Positions 22,550 to 33,060 of a stretch of DNA of 64,000 nt are shown here, piece by piece (the stretch's first letter is position 1; the number at the start of each line of letters is the position of its first letter). The DNA comes from Buttiauxella warmboldiae (GTDB lineage Bacteria; Pseudomonadota; Gammaproteobacteria; Enterobacterales; Enterobacteriaceae): assembly GCF_003818135.1 (NCBI RefSeq), contig NZ_RPOH01000033.1:1-64000 (forward strand), read 5' to 3'. The notes under the pieces are model-generated. The model saw only the letters and a list, made by a program, of their open reading frames with translations. It did no database searches and was not told the DNA's origin. A program made the position numbers and the translations under genes.

Positions 22550-23822
22550 TCTGACGAATTTGCTGCTGCTGGTGCTCACCCAGCGGCAGCTCAACGTGAA
22601 TAAGCGGCGGAGAGTAAAGCGGCAAAGTGGTGGAGTAGGGGGTGATCACCAACACCACCTCTTTTGGCGCGCCTTCCTGCTGATAACTGTGCAGCGTCAA
22701 ATGTTTAATATTCAGCGGCAGCAGCGTGAGCTCGCGTAGCTGCCGTTCAATTTTTTGTTCGAGTTCGGTATTGTTACCGGTGAGCAGCAAAACCTGTTTC
22801 TCATGCAGATCGTTTTCCTGCATCAGCCACGCCCCGAAAATCACCGCCACCAGGCCCACTTCTTCATCTGAAAAACGCATGGCAAAGTGCGACTCAAAGC
22901 CGGTGAGTGCCGCACGGGTGGCGCGCATCAGGCGCGGGTATAAACGTGTGATTTCTTCCGGCAGGCTGTTATCAATGCCAATCCCAAACTGGCAGCGATC
23001 GAGGGCCTGGGCGAGATGGATGTAGAGCTGGTCGCTCAGTCCTTGTTCATCGCTGAATGACATTCCCGCCTGGTCGCGAAAACGCGCAATCATTTCGGCA
23101 ATGGCTGAACGCAGGCGCAGGTCTTGCTGGTGGTTATCGCGAAGCGGATCGGGCATGCGCAGCAACTGAAATAATAGCGCCAGGAATAGCTGTTCGTTTT
23201 CATTGGCAGATTGCCGCACCCGGCGTTTCCAGTGGCGGGCAATCTCGAGCGCGGCCATAAACTCCGGGCGGATTTGCGTCCACGCACGTTGCTGCTCGCT
23301 GAATTCTGGTGTGATCCCCGCATGGTGCTGATGCAAACAATACTGCAAAAATAGCGTCAAAAACTGCACGTCACGGGCATCAAACTGGCGCTGTAAACGG
23401 CGTGCACACAGGCTAATCAACGCTTGCAGATTCTTCTCGTCATATAAAGCCGTCAGAATGCCTTGCTGTTTAAGCCGGGTTTTAAGCGCTGGGGTAAAAT
23501 GCTGCTGCACAAAGTGCGGGCACAGACGCAGCGCACGGCGCAACCAGTGCAATAAGCACAAGCGTTTATCCAGAGGCGCGCCTTCAATCCGGTAGCTGCC
23601 GTCCTGTTGCGTGATAAGCCTCAGCCGGTGATAGCGCTGGATTTCATCGGCGGTGTCGGCTATATCTTGCAGGGCTTTGGTGTCATCGACCCCGTTGAGC
23701 CGGGCTAAGATCTCTGGCGTGACGGTTTGGTCCGGTAAATAAAGCAGCAGCAGCAGGTGGCAGCGGCGCTGCGGACTAGAGAGTACAGATGGTGGTGAGG
23801 AGAGCAGTGTCATCATCCGCAT
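22536..23822 (-). CDS. csiE: Stationary-phase inducible protein CsiE
   Basis: 428 residues (E. coli CsiE 426). The N-terminal third is helix-turn-helix-like, followed by PRD-like helical segments with the conserved block DEEVGLVAVIFGAWLMQEND and then LLTGN near the C-terminus. E. coli csiE is induced in stationary phase under RpoS and CRP control; the molecular role of the protein is not established. Convergent with hcaT, as in E. coli. Confidence 0.9.
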   Translation of the reverse strand: MRMMTLLSSPPSVLSSPQRRCHLLLLLYLPDQTVTPEILARLNGVDDTKALQDIADTADEIQRYHRLRLITQQDGSYRIEGAPLDKRLCLLHWLRRALRLCPHFVQQHFTPALKTRLKQQGILTALYDEKNLQALISLCARRLQRQFDARDVQFLTLFLQYCLHQHHAGITPEFSEQQRAWTQIRPEFMAALEIARHWKRRVRQSANENEQLFLALLFQLLRMPDPLRDNHQQDLRLRSAIAEMIARFRDQAGMSFSDEQGLSDQLYIHLAQALDRCQFGIGIDNSLPEEITRLYPRLMRATRAALTGFESHFAMRFSDEEVGLVAVIFGAWLMQENDLHEKQVLLLTGNNTELEQKIERQLRELTLLPLNIKHLTLHSYQQEGAPKEVVLVITPYSTTLPLYSPPLIHVELPLGEHQQQQIRQIIER

Positions 23823-23941
23823 AACCGAGTCAAAGTAATTAATGCTAAGAGTAGCTAAAGCTTTTGCCGCGGATCGGCAGATTTGAGCTTTTTAATTACG
23901 GAATTCTGACTGGCTCACAGAATTTTAATCCTGAGAGAATA

Positions 23942-24589
23942 ATGAGCAGCAAAATATGTAACATAATTGCGTTTTTCGCCTTGAGTAGCGCGCTGTTTAG
24001 CCCGCAGGCCCTGGCTCATCCGCACAGTTTTATTACCCTTGCGACCACGGTAATGGCCGACAACGGCCAGCTCAACGGCCTGAAAATGCAGTGGACGATG
24101 GATGAAATTACTTCAGCAGATCTACTGTATGACGCAGGTAATGCCAAACCCGATTCACCGGTCTGGAAGAAGCTGGCGGCGGAAGTGATGGCTAACGTGT
24201 TGGGGCAGCACTACTTCACTGAATTCTGGCATAACGGCAAAAAAGTAATGTTTAACAACTTGCCGCCAGAGTATGGACTCGCCCGCGTTGGGCACCAGGC
24301 GGTGCTGACTTTTATTTTACCCCTGGCGCATCCCCAGCCGTTAAAGGGTCAAAGCTATCGGTTCGCCACCTTCGATCCGAGCTATTTTGTCGATATGAGT
24401 TACGACCATAATAGCGATGCCAAATTGCCGGAAACATTAGCCGCATGGTGCAACATCGCGGTGAAAACGCCCAGGCCTACGGAAGCCATGCAGGCGTTCG
24501 CGCTCTCTTTAGATAAAGCTGACGCGCCGCCGGAAGACATGGAGCTGGGTAAACAATTTGCTCAACAGGTGACGGTGCAATGTCAGTAA
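23942..24589 (+). CDS. DUF1007 family periplasmic protein
   Basis: 215 residues with an N-terminal signal peptide (about 1-25, ending SPQALA) and then His-containing HPHSFITL, typical of DUF1007. The frame is open further upstream, but the start at 23942 places the signal peptide properly. DUF1007 proteins are usually encoded next to a NicO-type metal permease; the Haemophilus ZevA/ZevB zinc-uptake pair is, as I recall, of this type. Here the permease gene overlaps by 10 bp, so the two are translationally coupled. A role in delivering or handling divalent metal in the periplasm is an inference. Absent from E. coli K-12 at this site. Confidence 0.8.
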   Translation: MSSKICNIIAFFALSSALFSPQALAHPHSFITLATTVMADNGQLNGLKMQWTMDEITSADLLYDAGNAKPDSPVWKKLAAEVMANVLGQHYFTEFWHNGKKVMFNNLPPEYGLARVGHQAVLTFILPLAHPQPLKGQSYRFATFDPSYFVDMSYDHNSDAKLPETLAAWCNIAVKTPRPTEAMQAFALSLDKADAPPEDMELGKQFAQQVTVQCQ

Positions 24590-25563
24590 TTCCTTCAGCC
24601 AAACCCCATTCCCGCCGCTGGCTTCACCTGTGGCCGCTGGCGTTCTTTTTTCTGGTTTGCGCCGCAGCATTCTACAGCCTCTGGTATTACTGGCCGCAAA
24701 TTATCCTCAACAGCGCAATGTGGCAGAAATCCATCAACCAACAAATGAGCGCGCTGCTGCGCGCGGTTGCCGAAAACCCTGCGCGTGCCGGCTGGTCGCT
24801 GCTGTTATTTAGCTTTATCTACGGCGTGCTTCATGCGTTAGGGCCAGGGCATGGCAAAGTGGTTATCACCACCTGGCTTGCCACTCACCCATCGCGCCTG
24901 AAAAGCAGCCTCAGGCTGACGTTTGCCGCATCGCTACTACAGGGGGGAGTGGCGATTGTTCTGGTAACGGTGGTGCTGGGCATTCTTGCGCTCCCTGCGC
25001 GCCAGCTGCATATGAGCAGCTTCTGGCTGGAGAAGGGCAGCTATCTGCTGGTGGGCATTTTAGGTGTGATGCTGTGCGTGCGCGCATTACGCAATTTGCG
25101 ACGCGTGCTGCGTAAGCCGGTGCGCTTTATCTCTTTTACACCGCATCATGTTCATGATGAAAAATGTGGCTGCGGCCATCAGCATTTGCCGACTGAACAG
25201 CAACTTGAAGCGGGCGAGGACTGGCGAGCGCGGGCGATGATTGTATTGTCGATGGGAATGCGCCCGTGTTCCGGGGCCATTATGGTACTGCTGTTCAGCA
25301 AGGTGATTGGCGTCTATACGTGGGGTATTTTGTCTGCGTTGACGATGGCGGTGGGCACATCGGTCACTATTTCTGGCCTGGCATTATTGGTTCACAGCTT
25401 CCGCAGGCTGGCGGTGCGTTTAAGCGGGAATAAAGCCCCGGTTTTATGGCGACAAGTGGCCTGGGCAACACTGGCGTTTGCAGGTGGGGGAATTTTGGTA
25501 TTAGCAGCGGGGGTGATGTGGCTGAGTGCTCAACCAGTCATGCGTGGGATTAGACCGTTTTAA
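24580..25563 (+). CDS. NicO/RcnA-family nickel-cobalt (or zinc) transporter
   Basis: 327 residues with about six membrane helices. NicO signatures are HALGPGHGKVVITTWL and MGMRPCSGAIMVLLFS. A metal-binding cytoplasmic loop, HHVHDEKCGCGHQH, lies between helices 3 and 4 (about residues 188-203). Members move Ni, Co or Zn; the direction cannot be read from sequence. It is paired with the upstream DUF1007 protein. A palindromic repeat separates it from the convergent suhB. Confidence 0.85.
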   Translation: MSVIPSAKPHSRRWLHLWPLAFFFLVCAAAFYSLWYYWPQIILNSAMWQKSINQQMSALLRAVAENPARAGWSLLLFSFIYGVLHALGPGHGKVVITTWLATHPSRLKSSLRLTFAASLLQGGVAIVLVTVVLGILALPARQLHMSSFWLEKGSYLLVGILGVMLCVRALRNLRRVLRKPVRFISFTPHHVHDEKCGCGHQHLPTEQQLEAGEDWRARAMIVLSMGMRPCSGAIMVLLFSKVIGVYTWGILSALTMAVGTSVTISGLALLVHSFRRLAVRLSGNKAPVLWRQVAWATLAFAGGGILVLAAGVMWLSAQPVMRGIRPF

Positions 25564-25569
25564 ACATTT

Positions 25570-25640
25570 TTGGTGGATGACACTTTGTTTCTCCACCCTA
25601 CAAAAGCGTAGGGCGGTTAAGCGCAGCGTCACCCGCCATT
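25570..25640. repeat. Palindromic intergenic repeat between convergent genes
   Basis: The segment reads TGGTGGATGAC...CTCCACCCTAC followed by GTAGGGCGGTTAAGCGCAGC and GTCACCCGCCA, that is nested GGTGGA/TCCACC, CCCTAC/GTAGGG and GGCGG/CCGCC arms. This is the composition of dispersed palindromic units common between convergent enterobacterial genes. It may terminate both transcripts. Confidence 0.55.
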
Positions 25641-25645
25641 TGAGA

Positions 25646-26449
25646 TTAACGCTTCAGCGCTTCGCTCAATTCATCACGCATGGCTGCCAGCATCGCTTTA
25701 ACAACACGCGCATTACCTGCAACGATATTGCCGCTGGTCAGGTAGTTGTGGCCGCCGGTGAAATCACACACCAGGCTACCGGATTCACGAGCAATCAGTT
25801 CACCTGCTGCGAAATCCCATGGCTTTAAGCCAATCTCAAAGAAACCGTCAACGCGGCCAGCCGCAACGTAGGCCAGATCCAGCGCGGCTGAACCGGTGCG
25901 ACGGAAGTCAGCACACTGCGTGAACAGTTTGGTCACGATGTTCATATAAGGAGTCGCGTGTTGCTTGTGCTTGAACGGGAAGCCGGTTGCCAGAATAGTA
26001 CCGTCGAGGTCGCGTGCATTGCTGCCGCGCAGACGGTAACCGTTCAGCTGTGCGCCTTGACCACGAACGGCTGTGAACAGCTCATTACGCATTGGGTCAT
26101 AAACCACAGCAACTTCGGTGCGGCCTTTAACACGAACGGCGATAGATACCGCGAAGTGCGGCAAGCGTTTGATAAAGTTTGAAGTGCCATCCAGAGGATC
26201 GATAACCCATTGCACATCCTGCTCGGTACCCGCCAGTTCGCCTGATTCTTCAGCGATAATGGTGTGTTGCGGGTAGGATTTGCGGATAATTTCGATAATC
26301 AGACGCTCGGCGTCTTTATCTACGTTAGTCACAAAATCGTTGCTGCCTTTCTGGCTCGCTTCAACAGCGTCAGGGGTTTCGTAGTTCTTGGCAATTAAAT
26401 TGCCCGCCTTGCGCGCAGCGCGCACGGCGATGGTGAGCATCGGATGCAT
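25646..26449 (-). CDS. suhB: Inositol-1-monophosphatase / Nus factor SuhB
   Basis: 267 residues, equal to E. coli SuhB. IMPase family motifs are EESGE (metal site), DPLDGTSNF and WDFAAGELIA. Besides phosphatase activity, E. coli SuhB binds RNA polymerase with Nus factors in rRNA antitermination. The start MHPMLTIAVRAARKAG at 26449 is the family start; upstream codons in the same frame are not conserved. Divergent from trmJ. Confidence 0.96.
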   Translation of the reverse strand: MHPMLTIAVRAARKAGNLIAKNYETPDAVEASQKGSNDFVTNVDKDAERLIIEIIRKSYPQHTIIAEESGELAGTEQDVQWVIDPLDGTSNFIKRLPHFAVSIAVRVKGRTEVAVVYDPMRNELFTAVRGQGAQLNGYRLRGSNARDLDGTILATGFPFKHKQHATPYMNIVTKLFTQCADFRRTGSAALDLAYVAAGRVDGFFEIGLKPWDFAAGELIARESGSLVCDFTGGHNYLTSGNIVAGNARVVKAMLAAMRDELSEALKR

Positions 26450-26568
26450 CGGTCTCTCTCTGGATGTTAAAGAACGGGAAAACGCGGCGGAGTATAGCAG
26501 AGCGTTCGGAATATGTCCCAGGGTTATGATAGGATATCGCGATAATCTTTTCAGGCAATGAGTCAATA

Positions 26569-27309
26569 ATGCTGCAAAACGTACGTATAGTGCTGGTTGA
26601 AACCTCCCACACCGGCAACATGGGCTCTGTCGCTCGAGCCATGAAAACCATGGGGCTGACCAATCTTTGGTTGGTTAATCCGTTGGTTAAACCTGATTCT
26701 CAGGCTATTGCGCTCGCCGCAGGTGCCAGTGATGTTATCGGTGAGGCCAAAATTGTCGATACGCTGGATGAAGCGCTGGCAGGTTGCAGCCTGGTGGTTG
26801 GCACCAGCGCCCGTTCCCGTACGCTGCCCTGGCCGATGCTCGATCCGCGCGAATGTGGTCTAAAGAGTATTTCTGAAGCGCAACATGCGCCTGTCGCTAT
26901 TGTGTTTGGCCGTGAACGTGTTGGTTTGACCAATGACGAATTGCAGAAATGCCATTACCACGTTGCGATTCAGGCGAATCCGGAATACAGCTCGCTGAAC
27001 CTGGCGATGGCGGTGCAAATCCTCGCTTATGAAGTAAGAATCGCCTGGCTTGCGACCCAGGAAGAGAGTAAAGAAGCGGCAGTGGTTGAAGACCTGACTC
27101 ACTATCCGTCGGCTGACGATCTCGAGCGTTTCTACGTTCACCTGGAGCAGGTCTTGCTGAAAACCGGCTTTATTCGGGCCAGCCATCCGGGCCAGATTAT
27201 GAGCAAGCTGCGTCGCTTATATAACCGCGCACGCCCGGAAACTCAGGAACTTAACATCCTGCGCGGGATGCTTTCTTCGATGGATAACGAGAAAAAATCC
27301 GGCAAATAA
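26569..27309 (+). CDS. trmJ: tRNA (cytidine/uridine-2'-O-)-methyltransferase TrmJ
   Basis: 246 residues, the E. coli length. SPOUT-class SAM enzyme that methylates the 2'-OH of nucleotide 32 in tRNA anticodon loops. N-terminal [20 protein letters not shown], central [12 protein letters not shown] and [15 protein letters not shown] form the knotted SAM site. It lies upstream of iscR as in E. coli; the IscR sites begin at its stop codon. Confidence 0.95.
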   Translation: MLQNVRIVLVETSHTGNMGSVARAMKTMGLTNLWLVNPLVKPDSQAIALAAGASDVIGEAKIVDTLDEALAGCSLVVGTSARSRTLPWPMLDPRECGLKSISEAQHAPVAIVFGRERVGLTNDELQKCHYHVAIQANPEYSSLNLAMAVQILAYEVRIAWLATQEESKEAAVVEDLTHYPSADDLERFYVHLEQVLLKTGFIRASHPGQIMSKLRRLYNRARPETQELNILRGMLSSMDNEKKSGK

Positions 27310-27358
27310 TACTTGAGTAAATTGGTGGGTTAAATAGTTGACCAATTTACTCAGGAAT
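27309..27358 (+). promoter_or_regulatory. Two tandem IscR type-1 sites upstream of iscR
   Basis: Bases 27309-27333 and 27334-27358 are two abutting 25-bp sites, each close to the type-1 consensus ATASYYGACTRWWWYAGTCRRSTAT. The downstream one (ATAGTTGACC...ACTCAGGAAT) is the better match. In E. coli [2Fe-2S]-IscR binds such sites to repress its own operon, so cluster supply feeds back on the isc genes. The first site begins at the last base of trmJ. Confidence 0.78.
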
Positions 27359-27439
27359 GTCAGACTTGCGACCTGCTATGTGACAATCACATTTATAAAA
27401 AACCCCCGCTTCGAGGGGCTATTTGAGGTTAAGTAAGAC

Positions 27440-27928
27440 ATGAGACTGACATCGAAAGGACGTTATGCCGTGACCGCAATGCTTGACGTTGCGTTGAACT
27501 CCGCATCAGGCCCGGTACCGCTGGCGGATATTTCTGAACGTCAGGGAATCTCTCTCTCCTACCTGGAGCAGTTATTCTCCCGCCTGCGTAAAAATGGGCT
27601 GGTTGCCAGCGTACGCGGTCCTGGCGGTGGTTATCTGCTGGGTAAAGAAGCCAATAGCATCGCGGTGGGTGAAGTCATCAGCGCCGTGGATGAGTCTGTT
27701 GATGCGACGCGTTGCGCCGGTAAAGGGGGATGTCAGGGCGGCGATAAGTGCCTGACTCACGCACTGTGGCGCGATCTGAGTGACCGCCTGACCGGTTTTT
27801 TAAATAACATTACCCTGGGTGAGCTGGTGAACAACCAGGAAGTGCTGGATGTCTCCGGCCGTCAGCACAGCGAAAACCATCGCAGTACGCGCACCCAGGA
27901 CGCGATCGACGTCAAACTGCGCGCATAA
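27440..27928 (+). CDS. iscR: Fe-S cluster assembly regulator IscR
   Basis: 162 residues, the E. coli length. Rrf2-family winged-helix regulator (helix-turn-helix about 28-58) whose [2Fe-2S] cluster ligands Cys92, Cys98, Cys104 and His107 are all present. It represses the isc operon when cluster-loaded and activates alternative systems when apo. First gene of iscRSUA-hscBA-fdx-iscX. Confidence 0.97.
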   Translation: MRLTSKGRYAVTAMLDVALNSASGPVPLADISERQGISLSYLEQLFSRLRKNGLVASVRGPGGGYLLGKEANSIAVGEVISAVDESVDATRCAGKGGCQGGDKCLTHALWRDLSDRLTGFLNNITLGELVNNQEVLDVSGRQHSENHRSTRTQDAIDVKLRA

Positions 27929-27953
27929 ATAAAACGAATTTTTAGAATCAGGC

Positions 27954-27972
27954 TCGGGTGCGAGGCACCCGA
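27954..27972 (+). promoter_or_regulatory. Intercistronic hairpin between iscR and iscS
   Basis: Stem TCGGGTGC/GCACCCGA (8 bp) with a GAG loop, in the 106-nt iscR-iscS gap. In E. coli a stable structure in this gap protects the iscR part of the transcript when RyhB triggers decay of iscSUA; the same role is inferred here. Confidence 0.65.
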
Positions 27973-28034
27973 ACCCGGCGACAGCTTACGGCCTGGTTCT
28001 TGGTATTGAAGTGATGTACGGAGCTTAAAGAGCA

Positions 28035-29249
28035 ATGAAATTACCGATTTATCTCGACTACTCTGCGACTACGCCGGTTGACCCGCGCGTTGCGCAGAAA
28101 ATGATGCAGTGCTTGACTATGGACGGAACCTTCGGTAACCCGGCTTCTCGTTCCCACCGTTTCGGCTGGCAGGCGGAAGAGGCTGTTGATATCGCCCGTA
28201 ACCAAATCGCTGAACTGGTTGGTGCAGACCCGCGTGAAATCGTCTTTACCTCCGGCGCAACTGAATCAGACAACCTCGCTATTAAAGGTGCGGCTAACTT
28301 CTATCAGAAGAAAGGCAAGCACATCATCACCGTGAAAACCGAACACAAAGCGGTGCTGGACACCTGTCGTCAGCTCGAGCGTGAAGGTTTTGAAGTGACT
28401 TATCTGGCGCCGCAGAGCAACGGTATCGTTGACCTGAACGTGCTGGAAGCGGCGATGCGTGACGACACCATTCTGGTTTCCATCATGCACGTGAACAACG
28501 AAATCGGCGTGGTGCAGGATATTGCGGCAATCGGCGAAATGTGCCGTGCGCGTGGCATTATCTACCACGTTGATGCGACCCAGAGCGTGGGCAAGCTGCC
28601 TATCGATCTGAGCGCGCTGAAAGTGGACCTGATGTCTTTCTCCGGCCACAAAATCTATGGCCCGAAAGGGATCGGCGCGCTGTACGTGCGTCGTAAACCA
28701 CGTATTCGTATCGAAGCTCAGATCCACGGCGGCGGTCACGAACGCGGCATGCGTTCCGGTACGCTGCCGGTTCACCAGATTGTCGGCATGGGCGAAGCTT
28801 ACCGTATCGCAAAAGAAGAGATGGAGACAGAAATGTCCCGTCTGCGCCAGCTGCGTAACCGTCTGTGGAACGGCGTGAAAGATATGGAGGAAGTGTATCT
28901 GAACGGCGATCTGGAAAATGGCGTGCCAACGATTCTCAACGTCAGCTTTAACTACGTTGAAGGTGAGTCGCTGATTATGGCACTGAAAGATCTCGCGGTT
29001 TCTTCCGGTTCTGCTTGTACCTCAGCAAGCCTCGAGCCATCCTACGTGCTGCGCGCGCTGGGGATGACCGATGAACTGGCTCACAGCTCTATCCGTTTCT
29101 CTTTAGGTCGTTTTACTACTGAAGAAGAGATCGACTACACCATCGAACTGGTACGTAAGTCCATTGGCCGTCTGCGCGACCTTTCTCCGCTGTGGGAAAT
29201 GTTTAAGCAGGGCGTGGATATTAACGCCATCGAATGGGCTCATCATTAA
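28035..29249 (+). CDS. iscS: Cysteine desulfurase IscS
   Basis: 404 residues, the E. coli length. PLP homodimer that takes sulfur from cysteine and passes it as persulfide to IscU, TusA and ThiI. The PLP lysine is in [10 protein letters not shown], and the catalytic mobile-loop cysteine is Cys328 in [10 protein letters not shown]. The N-terminus [19 protein letters not shown] is invariant in the family. Confidence 0.98.
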   Translation: MKLPIYLDYSATTPVDPRVAQKMMQCLTMDGTFGNPASRSHRFGWQAEEAVDIARNQIAELVGADPREIVFTSGATESDNLAIKGAANFYQKKGKHIITVKTEHKAVLDTCRQLEREGFEVTYLAPQSNGIVDLNVLEAAMRDDTILVSIMHVNNEIGVVQDIAAIGEMCRARGIIYHVDATQSVGKLPIDLSALKVDLMSFSGHKIYGPKGIGALYVRRKPRIRIEAQIHGGGHERGMRSGTLPVHQIVGMGEAYRIAKEEMETEMSRLRQLRNRLWNGVKDMEEVYLNGDLENGVPTILNVSFNYVEGESLIMALKDLAVSSGSACTSASLEPSYVLRALGMTDELAHSSIRFSLGRFTTEEEIDYTIELVRKSIGRLRDLSPLWEMFKQGVDINAIEWAHH

Positions 29250-29276
29250 TCGGTATCGGATTCAGGAGAATTAAAA

Positions 29277-29663
29277 ATGGCTTACAGCGAAAAAGTAATC
29301 GATCACTACGAAAATCCACGCAACGTGGGCTCTTTTGATAACAGCGATGACAGCGTTGGCTCCGGCATGGTGGGTGCACCGGCCTGTGGCGACGTGATGA
29401 AGTTGCAGATTAAAGTCAACAATGAAGGTATTATTGAAGACGCTCGCTTCAAAACCTACGGCTGTGGCTCTGCCATTGCTTCCAGCTCGCTGGTGACCGA
29501 ATGGGTTAAAGGTAAATCTCTGGATGAAGCGCAGGCCATCAAAAACACCGACATTGCAGAAGAGCTTGAACTGCCGCCGGTGAAGATTCACTGCTCAATC
29601 CTTGCAGAAGACGCGATTAAAGCGGCCATTGCGGATTACAAAAGCAAACGTGAAGCTAAATAG
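29277..29663 (+). CDS. iscU: Fe-S cluster scaffold IscU
   Basis: 128 residues. It holds the nascent [2Fe-2S] cluster on Cys37, Cys63 and Cys106, all present, together with Asp39. The LPPVK motif recognised by the chaperone HscA precedes Cys106. GGAG lies 9 nt before the start. Confidence 0.98.
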   Translation: MAYSEKVIDHYENPRNVGSFDNSDDSVGSGMVGAPACGDVMKLQIKVNNEGIIEDARFKTYGCGSAIASSSLVTEWVKGKSLDEAQAIKNTDIAEELELPPVKIHCSILAEDAIKAAIADYKSKREAK

Positions 29664-29740
29664 TCTTTTCAAAATAATTTGAGTTGCAGCCAATGCCCCT
29701 GCAGCTCGAAGAATGAAGAAAAATCAATTGAGGTTGTTGT

Positions 29741-30064
29741 ATGTCGATTACCCTTAGCGACAGTGCTGCCGCTCGTGTGAATGCCTTTTTAGCCAACCGG
29801 GGTAAAGGTTTTGGTTTACGTTTGGGCGTTCGCACCTCTGGCTGTTCTGGTATGGCTTATGTTCTTGAATTTGTTGACGAGCCGCAGGCAGAAGACACGG
29901 TGTTTGAAGACAAAGGCGTGAAAGTGGTCATCGATGGTAAAAGCCTGCAATTTTTGGACGGCACCGAACTCGACTTCGTGAAAGAAGGTCTCAACGAAGG
30001 GTTTAAGTTTACTAACCCGAACGTTAAAGATGAGTGCGGCTGCGGCGAAAGCTTCCACGTCTGA
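29741..30064 (+). CDS. iscA: A-type Fe-S carrier IscA
   Basis: 107 residues. A-type carrier with the three invariant cysteines Cys35, Cys99 and Cys101 (CGCG near the C-terminus); it ferries Fe-S clusters to target proteins. The 77-nt gap after iscU carries a GAGTTGCAG/CTGCAGCTC hairpin at about 29681-29709. Confidence 0.97.
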   Translation: MSITLSDSAAARVNAFLANRGKGFGLRLGVRTSGCSGMAYVLEFVDEPQAEDTVFEDKGVKVVIDGKSLQFLDGTELDFVKEGLNEGFKFTNPNVKDECGCGESFHV

Positions 30065-30126
30065 TTTCAGCTGATACCCCACAGCCGTGGGGTATCACGC
30101 TTTACCACGTTAACCCCGAGTCTGTT

Positions 30127-30642
30127 ATGGATTACTTCACCCTCTTTGGGTTACCGCCAGAATTTGCCCTTAACACTGAGCGGCTGGCTACCCGTTACCA
30201 GGAGCTGCAGCGCCAGTTCCACCCTGATAAATACGCCAGCCGCCCACAGGCGGAACAGCTGTTGGCGGTCCAACAATCTGCGACCATCAACCAGGCCTGG
30301 CAAACGCTGCGTTATCCGCTGCCGCGCGCCGAGTACATTCTCTCCCTCAACGGTTTTGATCTGGCTAACGAGCAGCATACCGTGCGCGACACCGCGTTTT
30401 TGATGGAGCAACTCGAACTGCGCGAAGAGCTTGATACTATCGAGCAGGCTAAAGATAGCGACCGCTTGGCATCCTTCAGCGCCAACGTCAATGCGATGGT
30501 GAAAACCCGCATCGCGCAAATGGTGCAGCAACTGGATAACCAGGACTGGACGCAGGCGGCAGATACCGTACGTAAACTGCGTTTTCTCGATAAACTGCGC
30601 AGCCAAATAGAACAACTCGAAGAAAAGCTGCTCGATTTTTAA
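30127..30642 (+). CDS. hscB: Co-chaperone HscB
   Basis: 171 residues, the E. coli length. N-terminal J domain with HPD at 32-34, followed by a three-helix domain that binds IscU. It delivers IscU-cluster to HscA and stimulates its ATPase. The frame is open upstream into the end of iscA, but the family start [10 protein letters not shown] is at 30127. Confidence 0.96.
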   Translation: MDYFTLFGLPPEFALNTERLATRYQELQRQFHPDKYASRPQAEQLLAVQQSATINQAWQTLRYPLPRAEYILSLNGFDLANEQHTVRDTAFLMEQLELREELDTIEQAKDSDRLASFSANVNAMVKTRIAQMVQQLDNQDWTQAADTVRKLRFLDKLRSQIEQLEEKLLDF

Positions 30643-30655
30643 CTGGAAGCTCAAA

Positions 30656-32506
30656 ATGGCGTTATTACAAATTAGTGAGCCGGGCCTGAGTGCGGCACCG
30701 CATCAGCGCAAGCTGGCGGCGGGTATCGATTTAGGCACCACCAATTCGCTGGTGGCCACCGTGCGTAGCGGGCAGGCTGAAACGCTGCCGGACCATGAAG
30801 GGCGTCACCTGTTACCTTCAGTGGTGCACTACCAGCAACAGGGCCTGAATGTGGGCTGGGATGCGCGTGCGCAAGCAGCAAGCGATCCTGCGAACACGAT
30901 TAGCTCGGTAAAACGCCTGATGGGCCGTTCGCTTGCCGATATCCAGACGCGTTACCCGCATTTGCCATACTCGCTCAAGGCGAGTGAAAACGGCCTGCCG
31001 ATGATCGACACTCCGGCCGGGCTGTTAAACCCCATTCGTATCTCATCCGATATCCTCAAAGCCCTTTGCGCGCGTGCAACCGAAGCGTTGGAAGGTGAGC
31101 TTGACGGCGTGGTGATTACCGTTCCTGCCTATTTCGACGACGCACAGCGTCAGGGCACCAAAGACGCCGCGCGTCTGGCCGGCCTGCATGTGCTGCGCCT
31201 GCTCAATGAACCGACCGCAGCGGCTATCGCTTACGGCCTGGACTCTGGCAAAGAAGGCGTTATCGCCGTTTACGATTTAGGCGGCGGCACCTTCGATATT
31301 TCCATTCTGCGGTTAAGCCGCGGCGTGTTTGAAGTGCTGGCGACCGGCGGCGATTCCGCGCTGGGCGGCGATGACTTCGACCATCTGCTGGCCGACTGGC
31401 TGCGTGAGCAAGCCGGTGTGGCAGACCGCAGCGACGACCGCGTGCAGCGTCAGTTACTGGATGCGGCGATTGTGGCAAAAATCGCCCTGAGCGATGCCGA
31501 AACGGCAACCGTAGAAGTGGCTGGCTGGAAAGGTACGGTAACGCGCGAGCAGTTCAACGAGCTGATTGCCGCGCTGGTGAAACGGACATTGCTGGCTTGT
31601 CGCCGTGCGCTGAAAGACGCAGGCGTAGAAGCCGATGAAGTGCTGGAAGTGGTGATGGTGGGCGGTTCTACTCGCGTGCCATTGGTGCGTGAACGCGTCG
31701 GCGCATTCTTTGGCCGCACGCCGCTGACCTCCATCGACCCGGACAAAGTGGTCGCCATTGGCGCGGCGATTCAGGCGGATATTCTGGTGGGCAACAAGCC
31801 GGACAGCGAAATGCTGCTGCTGGATGTGATCCCGCTATCGCTTGGTCTTGAAACCATGGGCGGCCTGGTGGAGAAAGTCATTCCGCGCAATACCACCATT
31901 CCGGTGGCGCGCGCGCAGGACTTCACTACCTTTAAAGACGGCCAGACCGCGATGTCGATTCACGTGATGCAGGGCGAGCGCGAACTGGTGCAGGACTGCC
32001 GTTCTCTGGCCCGCTTTGCACTGCGTGGCATTCCGGCGATGCCTGCGGGCGGGGCGCATATTCGTGTCACCTTCCAGGTTGATGCCGACGGCCTGTTAAG
32101 TGTCACCGCCATGGAAAAATCTACCGGTGTTGAAGCCTCGATTCAGGTGAAACCCTCTTATGGCCTGAGCGATGGCGAAATCGCCACCATGATTCAGGAT
32201 TCCATGAGTTTTGCCGAGCATGATGTGAAAGCGCGCATGCTGGCTGAGCAAAAAGTTGATGCCGCCCGGGTGCTGGAAAGCCTGCAGGGTGCATTAGCTG
32301 CCGATGCCGCGCTGTTAAGCGCGGCGGAACGCGCCGCTATCGATGCGGCAATGGTGGCGCTTGATGCCGCCGCTGCCGGTGACGATATCGATGCGATTGA
32401 ACAAGCCATTAAAAACGTAGACAAACAAACCCAGGATTTCGCCGCTCGTCGTATGGATGAATCAATCCGTAAGGCGCTCAAAGGCCACTCCGTGGACGAG
32501 GTTTAA
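30656..32506 (+). CDS. hscA: Hsp70-type chaperone HscA
   Basis: 616 residues. Hsp70 nucleotide-binding domain with [12 protein letters not shown] (phosphate 1), [14 protein letters not shown] (phosphate 2) and [14 protein letters not shown] (adenosine), then a substrate-binding domain that recognises IscU LPPVK. It drives cluster transfer from IscU with HscB. It is 13 nt after hscB and 1 nt before fdx. Confidence 0.97.
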   Translation: MALLQISEPGLSAAPHQRKLAAGIDLGTTNSLVATVRSGQAETLPDHEGRHLLPSVVHYQQQGLNVGWDARAQAASDPANTISSVKRLMGRSLADIQTRYPHLPYSLKASENGLPMIDTPAGLLNPIRISSDILKALCARATEALEGELDGVVITVPAYFDDAQRQGTKDAARLAGLHVLRLLNEPTAAAIAYGLDSGKEGVIAVYDLGGGTFDISILRLSRGVFEVLATGGDSALGGDDFDHLLADWLREQAGVADRSDDRVQRQLLDAAIVAKIALSDAETATVEVAGWKGTVTREQFNELIAALVKRTLLACRRALKDAGVEADEVLEVVMVGGSTRVPLVRERVGAFFGRTPLTSIDPDKVVAIGAAIQADILVGNKPDSEMLLLDVIPLSLGLETMGGLVEKVIPRNTTIPVARAQDFTTFKDGQTAMSIHVMQGERELVQDCRSLARFALRGIPAMPAGGAHIRVTFQVDADGLLSVTAMEKSTGVEASIQVKPSYGLSDGEIATMIQDSMSFAEHDVKARMLAEQKVDAARVLESLQGALAADAALLSAAERAAIDAAMVALDAAAAGDDIDAIEQAIKNVDKQTQDFAARRMDESIRKALKGHSVDEV

Positions 32507-32507
32507 C

Positions 32508-32843
32508 ATGCCAAAGATTGTTTTTCTGCCTCATCAGGACCTGTGTCCAGAGGGTGCAGTTTTGGAAGCGAATGTCGGTGAAACCATTCTTGACGTTGCC
32601 CTGCGCAACGGTATCGAGATTGAGCACGCCTGCGAAAAGTCCTGTGCCTGCACCACCTGCCACTGCGTGGTGCGTGAAGGTTTCGACTCTCTTGCTGAAA
32701 GCACGGAAGACGAAGACGACATGCTGGACAAAGCCTGGGGGCTGGAGCCGGAAAGCCGTTTAAGCTGCCAGGCTCGCGTAACGGATGAAGACCTGGTGGT
32801 TGAAATGCCGCGTTACACCATCAACCACGCGCGTGAGCACTAA
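32508..32843 (+). CDS. fdx: ISC-type [2Fe-2S] ferredoxin
   Basis: 111 residues. Adrenodoxin-like ferredoxin with cluster ligands Cys42, Cys48, Cys51 ([10 protein letters not shown]) and Cys87 (LSCQAR). It supplies electrons for cluster assembly on IscU. The start at 32508 is 1 nt after the hscA stop; in-frame codons further upstream lie inside hscA and are not conserved. Confidence 0.97.
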   Translation: MPKIVFLPHQDLCPEGAVLEANVGETILDVALRNGIEIEHACEKSCACTTCHCVVREGFDSLAESTEDEDDMLDKAWGLEPESRLSCQARVTDEDLVVEMPRYTINHAREH

Positions 32844-32854
32844 CAGGAGGCTTA

Positions 32855-33055
32855 ATGGGACTGAAATGGACCGACAGCCGCGAAATCGGTGAAGCGCTGT
32901 ATGACAGCCGCCCGGAACTCGATCCGAAAACGGTGCGTTTTACCGATCTGCATCAGTGGATCTGCGATCTGGAAGCGTTTGACGATGACCCGAGCGCATC
33001 CAGTGAAAAAATTCTGGAAGCGATTCTGTTAGTCTGGTTAGATGAAGCAGAATAA
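32855..33055 (+). CDS. iscX: Fe-S assembly protein IscX
   Basis: 66 residues, acidic, the E. coli length, with the family sequence [15 protein letters not shown] at the N-terminus. It binds IscS and iron and tunes the rate of cluster formation. AGGAGG precedes the start. Last gene of the isc operon; a terminator follows at once. Confidence 0.95.
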   Translation: MGLKWTDSREIGEALYDSRPELDPKTVRFTDLHQWICDLEAFDDDPSASSEKILEAILLVWLDEAE

Positions 33056-33060
33056 AAATA

